In this document: positions 56,141-64,000 of the stretch, piece by piece
How the letters are laid out: each line of letters begins with the position of its first letter
Position numbering within the stretch: the stretch's first letter is position 1
NCBI GenBank assembly: GCA_024707405.1
Contig: JANPZU010000008.1
Location: 248,001-312,000 of the forward strand
Source of the DNA: Luteimonas sp.
Lineage (GTDB): Bacteria > Pseudomonadota > Gammaproteobacteria > Xanthomonadales > Xanthomonadaceae
Length of the DNA stretch: 64,000 bases
Direction of reading: 5' to 3'
Notes under the pieces: generated by a model
Databases searched by the model: none
What the model was told of the DNA's origin: nothing
The model's input: the letters and a program-made list of their open reading frames with translations, nothing else
Translations under genes and position numbers: made by a program

Positions 56141-56180
56141 GGGGAATTCCTCTCGCGACGGGCCCACAGCAAGCAACGGG

Positions 56181-56186
56181 CATAAT
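56181..56186 (+). promoter_or_regulatory. -10-like box in the thiolase/unknown-gene divergent spacer
   Basis: CATAAT lies 25 bases before the ATG at 56212. A partly overlapping AT-rich spot (AGTTTAA, 56193-56199) could serve the thiolase in the other direction. The divergent spacer is only 71 bases. Confidence 0.35.
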
Positions 56187-56211
56187 CATGCGAGTTTAAC
56201 GCCGTGCGCGC

Positions 56212-57096
56212 ATGGAACCAATGAACACACGCCATCCGAACGAAGCCCGCGATGCGCCGACGCGCGCGATGGGCGTGCTGGCACTGGAACTCGCCCCCGG
56301 AACCGGGATCGACGTCGCAGCCTTGCCGCCACCGGAAGCCGCGCGACTGGCTTCACTGCTGGCACGCGACCTCGCCGCGCTGGTGCCTGATGCGGGCAAG
56401 CTGGATTTCTGCCTGGCCGCGGCGCATTTCGACCCGGCCGAAGCCTTGCGCGCCGGCTGGCCGCTGCATCGGCGTCTCGACGAGCTGCATGCGCGCGCCC
56501 CGCGTGGCGATGGCAGCCCGAGGATCATGGCGTTCGCTGCCGATGCGCAGGGTGACGTGCCGTTGCCGCTGCAATGCGACCCGGCGCTGCGTGGCGGCCA
56601 GTTGCGCGTGTTGCCGTGGCTGTTCGCGGGCGATCCGGCACGCGTCGCCGAAGTGGGCGAAGCGTTTGAAACGCTGCTGCTCGACCAGGGCATGGCGCAA
56701 CCCGACACCGCGCTGTGCGCGCAGGACGCCTTCGACACGCGCATCGAACATGCCCGCGCGATGACCGCCCACGACCTCGCTGCGATGATGGCGTTGCAGT
56801 ACGAGAACGCCGGCCTGGCGCCGCTGTGGCCGGTGATCGAAACCGCGCTGCTCGCACCCGGCGAGACTTGCGTGCTGGACGATGCGCCGGAACCCCTGCT
56901 GCATTACGCCGATGGCGAGGCGCGGATCGCGCTGTTCACGCCGGATGCGTGGCGCGCCCGCTACGCGGCCGGCGACGACGATTGCGAGCGCCTGCGCAGG
57001 CGCTTCGCACAGTTCGAGATGCGGCAGAAACAGTTCGCCGCGGTGCTGGGCGCACACGGCGTCCCGGTGCTGTTCGAGCAGGCCGGAACGCCGTAG
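56212..57096 (+). CDS. Conserved-looking soluble protein of unknown function
   Basis: This 294-residue protein has no signal peptide or membrane helix. Features seen are the start MGVLALELAPGTGIDVAAL, a region rich in Leu/Ala helices, DLAAMMALQYENAGLAPLWP and the basic-acidic end FAQFEMRQKQFAAVLGAHG. Codon usage matches its neighbours and the frame is open and GC-skewed at third positions, so it is a real gene. I do not recognise the family. It is divergent from the thiolase and converges on sodC with 13 bases between stops. An in-frame ATG at 56221 is an alternative start. Confidence 0.65.
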   Translation: MEPMNTRHPNEARDAPTRAMGVLALELAPGTGIDVAALPPPEAARLASLLARDLAALVPDAGKLDFCLAAAHFDPAEALRAGWPLHRRLDELHARAPRGDGSPRIMAFAADAQGDVPLPLQCDPALRGGQLRVLPWLFAGDPARVAEVGEAFETLLLDQGMAQPDTALCAQDAFDTRIEHARAMTAHDLAAMMALQYENAGLAPLWPVIETALLAPGETCVLDDAPEPLLHYADGEARIALFTPDAWRARYAAGDDDCERLRRRFAQFEMRQKQFAAVLGAHGVPVLFEQAGTP

Positions 57097-57109
57097 CGTC
57101 GAAGACCGA

Positions 57110-57700
57110 TCAGCCGCCGGCCTGGATCACGCCACAGGCCAGGCGCGCGCCGGCATTGCCGGTCGGCTGGGTGGCGTAGTCGTCCGCGTCGGCATGCACG
57201 ATCACGCCCTTGCCGACGATGTCGGTCGTGGCACCATCGCCGATGGTCACGCCCTCGAAACTCGCGTGCACGCTGGCCACGCCATCGGCGTTCGACGCGA
57301 GGTTGTCGCTGTCGCCGCCGTGGTGCTCGCCTTCGCCGACGCGGCCGTGCTGCGTCGTCGCCGGATTGAAGTGTCCGCCGGCGCTGGTGCCGTCCGGCGC
57401 GCTGCAATCGCCGGTTTCATGGATGTGGAAACCATGCTGGCTGTCGGGCTTGAGCCCGGTGACCTCGCCCATCGCATGCACCACGCCATCGGCGAAGGTG
57501 AAGCTGAGCGTGCCCGCGGTCTGGTTGCCCTCGGTCGGCGCCAGCGTCACGGTGGCGGTCGCGGGCGCGATCACCGCTGCCGGCTCGGCCACCGGATCGG
57601 CCGGCAAGGCGGATTCCGTCGCGAGATCGCTGGCGGGCTGCGAGCACGCCACGCAGGCGATCATCAAAGGGGCGAGCAACAGCGAACGGGAACGACGCAT
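57110..57700 (-). CDS. sodC: Cu/Zn superoxide dismutase, exported
   Basis: This 196-residue protein has an N-terminal export signal with a possible lipobox ending at Cys16 or Cys19, a Pro/Ala linker and a complete SodC domain. Expected metal ligands are all seen: His92 and His94 (HGFHIHETGDC), bridging His110 (GGHFNP), His118, His127 and Asp130 (HGGD) and His169 (VIVHADADD). The disulfide pair is Cys99 and Cys189. It removes superoxide in the periplasm. A degenerate homologue lies 60 bases upstream on the same strand. Confidence 0.93.
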   Translation of the reverse strand: MRRSRSLLLAPLMIACVACSQPASDLATESALPADPVAEPAAVIAPATATVTLAPTEGNQTAGTLSFTFADGVVHAMGEVTGLKPDSQHGFHIHETGDCSAPDGTSAGGHFNPATTQHGRVGEGEHHGGDSDNLASNADGVASVHASFEGVTIGDGATTDIVGKGVIVHADADDYATQPTGNAGARLACGVIQAGG

Positions 57701-57760
57701 CGTGAATCTCCATCGGTGGGGCGGCCATCCGGCCGGATGCGACCACTTTACCCGCTGCCT

Positions 57761-58303
57761 TCATTCGATGGCCGTGACGATGCCGCAGGCGACGCGCGCA
57801 CTGATCGCACCCGGCGTCGCCCCCAGCACCAGCAGGGAGCGTCCGACGATGTCGTTGTCGGCACCACCGCCCAGCACCGCACCACGGATCAACAGATCGA
57901 CCCTGGCCACGCCTTCGGCATCGGCGACGATCCGGCCGGGCGTTTCGCCGACCGCACCATGCTGGATCGCACCGGCCAGCGGATCGTAATAACGGCCGGC
58001 GCTGGCGGCATCGACCGCACTGCAATCGCCGCGCTCATGCACCTGCATGCCGTGCGCTCCGTTGCGCACCAGCCCGCCGACGAGGCCGCGAATGCGCACG
58101 CCGCCCTCGGCTTCCACCAACACCATGCGTCCGCTGACCAGGCTGCCCGAAGCGGACGCAAGGTTGGCGATGGCCTTCGCGGCGGTACCGCTCTGCGCGA
58201 TCTGTCGCGGCACTTCGACCGGCACGGGCTCTCGCGGCGGTGGCGACGTTGCACAGGCACCCAACAACAGGGCGACAGCGGCGGTGAAGAACAGGGTGCG
58301 CAT
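57761..58303 (-). CDS. SodC-like lipoprotein lacking most metal ligands
   Basis: This 180-residue protein has a lipobox (LLLGAC, Cys17) and a SodC fold, recognisable by HGMQVHERGDC, SAGRYYDP, IQHG, ADAEGVARVD and ARVACGIV. Compared with the adjacent SodC it keeps only His89 and His115 as metal ligands. The first Cu His is Gln87, the bridging His is Tyr105, the last His is Leu160, and the zinc-loop His/Asp are absent. The disulfide cysteines (Cys94, Cys173) remain. It is therefore unlikely to dismutate superoxide, and may be a scaffold, a copper-independent binder or a decaying duplicate. The ATG at 58303 starts the signal. Confidence 0.87.
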   Translation of the reverse strand: MRTLFFTAAVALLLGACATSPPPREPVPVEVPRQIAQSGTAAKAIANLASASGSLVSGRMVLVEAEGGVRIRGLVGGLVRNGAHGMQVHERGDCSAVDAASAGRYYDPLAGAIQHGAVGETPGRIVADAEGVARVDLLIRGAVLGGGADNDIVGRSLLVLGATPGAISARVACGIVTAIE

Positions 58304-58376
58304 CGAACATCCCTTTTCGATCAATGATCCGTGACGTTAGCGGGTGCCGCCTTGCCGGTCGATGAAGTCCGTGCGC

Positions 58377-59766
<1,390 letters not shown>

Positions 59767-59777
<11 letters not shown>

Positions 59778-60897
59778 CCACGGCCTCCTTCGCCTCGCCA
59801 TCGTCGTTGTCGAGCGGCAGCAGCAGCGTGAACACCGTATGCCCCGCGCGCGAGCGATAGGCCAGCGATCCGCGGTGCTCGCGTGCCACCTGTTGCGCCA
59901 GCGCAAGGCCGAGTCCAGTGCCATCCGCGCGCCCCGAGACCAGCGGCAGGAAGATCTGCTCGGCCAGTTCCTCGGGCACGCCACGACCATCGTCGATGAT
60001 CTCCAGCCGCAATGCCTTCATGTGCACGGCATCGGCGATACGCACGCCATGTTCGATCCGCGTGCGCAGCGTGACGTTCGCGGCACCGGCCTGGATCGCG
60101 TTGCGCACCAGATTCCACACCGCCTGCACCAGCCGGTCGATATCGCCGGCCAGGTCGGGCAGGCTGGGGTCGTAATCGCGCACCAGTTTCACGATCCAGC
60201 CCGCCTCGGCCTCGGCCAGCACCACCACCCGCTCCAGTACGGCGTGGATGTTGAGCGGCAGGTGCGGGTTCGGCGGAGCGGGCGCGAGCAGGTCGTCGAC
60301 CAGCACCGTCAGGCGCACGACTTCCGACTGGATCAGTTCCAGCAATTCGCCCGCAGCCGGATCGTCGATGCGCCGCTTGAGCAACTGCGCCGCGCCCTTC
60401 AGGCCCGCCAGTGGATTGCGCAACTCGTGGGCGAGGCCACGCAACGCGGCCGACAGCGCGCTCGGCAGCACCTGCAACGGATCGTCACCGGGAAACTCGT
60501 CCACCGGATGCGCCTCCAGCAACCAGCCGCCGCCCTCGCGACGGCTCAGCCAGCCGTCGGCGAAGCGCGGCGCGCCACCGAGGAAGGCCAGTTCGATACG
60601 GCGCAGGCGAAGCTGGTCACTGTCGGCATCGCCTTCGGCCAGCGCCCGGCGCAACACGTCGCCGCTGGCCTCCAGCGCCGCCAATGGCTGGTCGAGCAGC
60701 CGCCGCATGCTGACCCCCAGCCAGCGCGCAAAAGCGGCGTTGCAGCCTTCGATGCGGGCATGGGCATCCGTCCACGCAACCGGGGTCAGCAATCGATCAA
60801 GCGCGACATCATGGGCGGAGGGGGGTTCATCGCACCATTCTGGGGCATGCACCAGAATGATGCGAGAGACGCCGATCACGCCTTCATTCGATGGCAT
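59767..60897 (-). CDS. ntrB: Nitrogen regulation sensor histidine kinase NtrB
   Basis: This 376-residue cytoplasmic kinase has a PAS-like N-terminal region (WTDAHARIEGCNAAFARWLG), the phospho-acceptor His157 in LAHELRNPLAGLKGAAQLL, an N box in AVWNLVRNAIQAGA, and G boxes DDGRGVP and GTGLGLALAQQV. It has no membrane helix, as expected for NtrB. It phosphorylates NtrC and is held in check by PII (GlnK), whose gene is 2.5 kb away. I chose the ATG at 60897 over the GTG at 60900. The gene start overlaps the amidase stop by 14 bases, so ntrBC may be co-transcribed with it. Confidence 0.92.
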
Positions 60898-61651
60898 CAC
60901 CCACAGGCGGCACCGACGACTTGCGCCATGTCAGCGCATGCAGGATGCGCAGGTCTTCGTCGTCCAGCGTCTTTTGGTTGTCGCCGCGGAAGCGCATCCG
61001 ATAGGCGTGGATGGTGGCTTCGAGGTTGTCTGTCGAATAGCCGATGAGCCGCAAGGCATTGACTGCATCGAAGCCCGGCGGTGGCGGCGGCGCGTCTGGA
61101 TCGGGCCAGAGGCCGAAGCCGGCATCGAACAGGCGCTTCCACGGGAACAGCGGGCCGGGATCGATCTTGCGGCCGGGCGCGAGGTCGGAGTGGCCGATGA
61201 CTTCGGTCTTCGGGATGCGGTGGCGCGTGGTGAGGTCGTCGAGCAGGCGGATCAGCGCTTCGACCTGAGCATCGGAAAACGGCTCCTTGCCATCGTTGTC
61301 GATCTCGATGCCGATGGACGCGGAGTTGAGTTCATGGATGTTGCCCCAGCTGCCGGCGCCGGCATGCCAGGCGCGGTGTTCGTCGGAGACCAGTTGGTAG
61401 ATCCTGCCGTCATCACCGACCAAGTAGTGCGCGCTGACCCGTCCACCGCTGTTGCGCGTGCGCAGCGTGTTCAAGCTGCGCTGCACCGAGTCCTGTTCGG
61501 TGTAATGCACCACGATCACCTGCGCGCGTCGGGTGTCGTAATTCTCGGACGGCACCCAGATCGCCATCGGGTTGCGCGGTGCGGTGGTCTGGCAAGCGGC
61601 GAGCACGACAGTGCATGCAGCGGCGAGGGCGAGTGCGTGCGATCGGTTCAT
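60884..61651 (-). CDS. AmiD-like N-acetylmuramoyl-L-alanine amidase lipoprotein
   Basis: This 255-residue protein has a lipobox (TVVLAAC, Cys19) and an amidase_2/PGRP domain with zinc ligands in VIVVHYTEQDS (His), HRAWHAG and VIGHSDLAPGRKIDPG (His and Asp). It cleaves the amide between MurNAc and the peptide; lipidation places it in the outer membrane, like AmiD, rather than the cytosol, like AmpD. The C-terminal NALRLIGYSTDNLEATIHAY region is a helical add-on, also seen in AmiD. I chose the ATG at 61651, as it directly gives the lipoprotein signal. It overlaps ntrB by 14 bases. Confidence 0.87.
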   Translation of the reverse strand: MNRSHALALAAACTVVLAACQTTAPRNPMAIWVPSENYDTRRAQVIVVHYTEQDSVQRSLNTLRTRNSGGRVSAHYLVGDDGRIYQLVSDEHRAWHAGAGSWGNIHELNSASIGIEIDNDGKEPFSDAQVEALIRLLDDLTTRHRIPKTEVIGHSDLAPGRKIDPGPLFPWKRLFDAGFGLWPDPDAPPPPPGFDAVNALRLIGYSTDNLEATIHAYRMRFRGDNQKTLDDEDLRILHALTWRKSSVPPVGDAIE

Positions 61652-61747
61652 GTCCGCATTGCATCGCCTGCTGGCGGGGAATGCAAGCGCTGGCGGCCTT
61701 CGTGGCAACGGCACGCACCTTCGCGGTACGACGGTCGCCATTTCGGC

Positions 61748-61824
61748 AGAGCCGGGCTTGCTCGGCTGTCGCGACAGCTGATTCGCCATGTCGATCGGAA
61801 AGCCAGCCGAGCAAGCTCGGCTCT
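61748..61824. repeat. Imperfect inverted pair of AGAGCCGAGCTTGCTCGGCT-type repeats
   Basis: The left arm 61748-61767 (AGAGCCGGGCTTGCTCGGCT) and the right arm 61805-61824 are reverse complements with one mismatch. Each arm also holds its own palindrome (CCGAGC...GCTCGG on the right). The layout (two palindromic units facing each other, 37 bases apart) matches the pair after telA. It lies in the 264-base spacer between the amidase and amtB. Confidence 0.7.
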
Positions 61825-61858
61825 ACGACGTGGTTCCCGACAGCGAGCGGAGGATTCC

Positions 61859-61889
61859 AAAAAAGCGGGCAGCGTTTCCGCTGCCCGCT
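61859..61889 (-). terminator. Strong intrinsic terminator of the glnK-amtB unit
   Basis: On the reverse strand AGCGGGCAGCG pairs with CGCTGCCCGCT across a GAAA tetraloop and is followed by TTTTTGG. It lies 26 bases past the amtB stop. The 11-pair stem, stable loop and U-tract make it a convincing terminator. Confidence 0.92.
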
Positions 61890-61915
61890 GTCCACCCGTG
61901 GGGGAGTGGTGTCGC

Positions 61916-63335
61916 TTACTTCTCGTAGGCCGCTTCGCCGTGCGAAACGATGTCCAGGCCGATGCGCTCGTCCTCCTCGCTCACGCGCAGGCCCACCACG
62001 ACCTTGGCGATCAGGATGGCGATGGCCGTGACCACGGCGCACCAGACGATGGTGAACAGCACGCTGAAGGTCTGCGCCCAGACCTGCGCGCCGATGGCCA
62101 GGTCGACCTCGGTGCCACCCAGCGATTCGGCACTGAACACGCCGGTCAGCACGGCACCGACGATGCCGCCGATGGCATGCACGCCGAACACGTCGGCCGT
62201 GTCGTCCACGCGCAGCAGGCGCTTGAGGCCGTTCACGCCCCAGACGCAGATCGCGCCGGCGGCGAAGCCGATGACGATTGCGCCCATCGAGACCCACCGT
62301 GCCGGCGGCCGGCGTGATGCCGACCAGGCCCGCGATGGCACCCGATGCCGCGCCCAGCGCAGAGGGGCGGCCCTTGGCGATCGCTTCCACCAGGCTCCAC
62401 GCCACTACGCCGGCGGCCGTGGCCACCATCGTGTTGATCATCGCCAACGACGCGATCTCGTCCGCGGCCACCGCCGAGCCGGCATTGAAGCCGAACCAGC
62501 CGACCCACAGCAGCGAGGCGCCGATGAAGGTGAAGGGCACGTTGTGCGGCTTGAGCGCTTCCTTGCCGAAGCCCAGTCGCTTGCCGAGGAAGTACGCGCC
62601 CACCAAGCCGGCGATGCCCGCGTTGATGTGCACCACTGTGCCGCCCGCGAAGTCGAGCACGCCCTTGTGCGCCAGGAAGCCGCCGCTCCACACCATGTGC
62701 ACCATGGGCAGGTAGGCGAACGTCACCCAGATCACCGAGAACAGCAGCACCGCGGTGAACTTGATGCGTTCGGCGAACGAACCGACGATCAGTGCGGTGG
62801 TGATGCCCGCGAACGTGGACTGGAACACGATGAACAGGAACTCGGGCAGGCCGTCTGCATCGGTACTGGCGGTGATGCCCTTCAGGAATGCCTTCTCGGT
62901 GAACGATCCGAAGAACGCATTGCCTTCGGTGAAGGCCGCGCTGTACCCGTAGGAAACCCAGACCAGGATCACCACCGAGAACACCACCAGCACCTGCATC
63001 AAGACCGACAGCACGTTCTTGGAGCGCACCATGCCGCCGTAGAACAACGCCAGGCCGGGCACCACCATCAGCAGCACCAGGAAGGTCGCGGTGAGCATCC
63101 AGGCGACGTTGCCGCTGTCGAACGCCGCGGCTGTTTCCTCTTCGGCGACGACAACGGTTTCCTCGACCACTGCTTCGGTCGCTTCGACGGTCGCTTCCAC
63201 CGCTTCTGCAACCGGCGTTTCGGCATCCTGCGCCAGCACGCCCTGCGGCGCGACCAGCACGGCTATGCCGCACATCACCGCGAACACCGCGGCCTGCAAT
63301 CGGGTTTTCCACCCGGGGAGATGACGAATCTTCAT
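61916..63335 (-). pseudogene. amtB: Ammonium channel AmtB gene with a single-base frameshift
   Basis: From the ATG at 63335 the frame encodes a signal peptide (LQAAVFAVMCGIAVLVAPQG), an acidic Val/Glu/Thr-rich lead to about residue 75, and Amt helices with FYGGMVRSKNVLSVLMQVL, AGGTVVHINAGIAGLVGAY and GWFGFNAGSAVAADE. At about 62286-62297 the frame shifts by one base after PAAGTVG. It resumes as MGAIVIGFAAGAICVWGVNG, then FGVHAIGGIVGAVLTGVF and a tail SHGEAAYEK ending at 61916. The rest is intact, so either an extra base is a sequence error or the gene is newly broken. Intact, it would make about 472 residues and import ammonium under GlnK control. Confidence 0.88.
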
Positions 63336-63354
63336 GTGTGCCTCCGTGGGGTGG

Positions 63355-64000
<646 letters not shown>

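Noticed and set aside
60884-61651. Cytosolic AmpD amidase
   Set aside because: A clear lipobox and the C-terminal extension fit an AmiD-type envelope lipoprotein instead.

Overview
The window is GC-rich (roughly two thirds G+C) chromosomal DNA from a gammaproteobacterium, most likely of the Xanthomonadaceae/Lysobacteraceae. The evidence is the oleB-oleC-oleD hydrocarbon genes, the tamAB, tatABC and ntrBC/glnK-amtB neighbourhoods, and short palindromic intergenic repeats of a kind I associate with that family. I assign no genus. I see no tRNA, rRNA, CRISPR array, insertion sequence or prophage.

Layout. 1-5.1 kb: a partial UPF0149 gene, then oleB, ykgJ-like (opposite strand), an OsmC-family gene, oleC and oleD; oleA is not in the window. 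5.1-10.3 kb: a DctA-type carboxylate carrier, a small DUF1328 protein, D-Ala-D-Ala ligase and ubiJ-ubiB. 10.5-20.5 kb: a five-gene same-strand block (YqiJ-like membrane OB-fold protein, flotillin, a 1785-residue AAA+ ATPase, a short TelA-like protein and TelA). This is the best candidate for an incompletely described system. 20.5-27 kb: a small membrane protein and tamB/tamA. 27-30.7 kb: a repeat-rich spacer, then glyS and glyQ separated by a MITE-like repeat pair. 30.8-40 kb: an orphan GspE-type ATPase, a glutamine amidotransferase, a BPSS1780-type membrane protein, RDD-tatCBA, a frameshifted SYLF gene, hemH and an alpha/beta hydrolase. 40-50 kb: a lipoprotein, a YgjP-like metallopeptidase, rdgC, ttcA, adhP (with a perfect FNR/Anr box), a large modular secreted protein and plsB. 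50-57 kb: a thioesterase-like gene, hemD-hemY (no hemX between them), a DUF4010 membrane protein, two small exported or membrane proteins, a thiolase and an unknown gene. 57-64 kb: an intact SodC next to a SodC-like protein that has lost most metal ligands, ntrC-ntrB, an AmiD-like amidase, a frameshifted amtB, glnK and a partial TorF-type porin.

Themes. The right end is a nitrogen-control cluster: porin, PII and ammonium channel on one side, sensor kinase and sigma-54 activator on the other, separated by repeats and a strong terminator. Seven genes (oleC, ubiJ, tamA, ygjP-like, ttcA, plsB, DUF4010) have a -10-like hexamer only 6-7 bases before the start codon, which predicts leaderless mRNAs. 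Two genes (SYLF, amtB) each carry one single-base frameshift, from sequencing error or real decay. All functions are inferred from sequence motifs and family knowledge; no searches were run.
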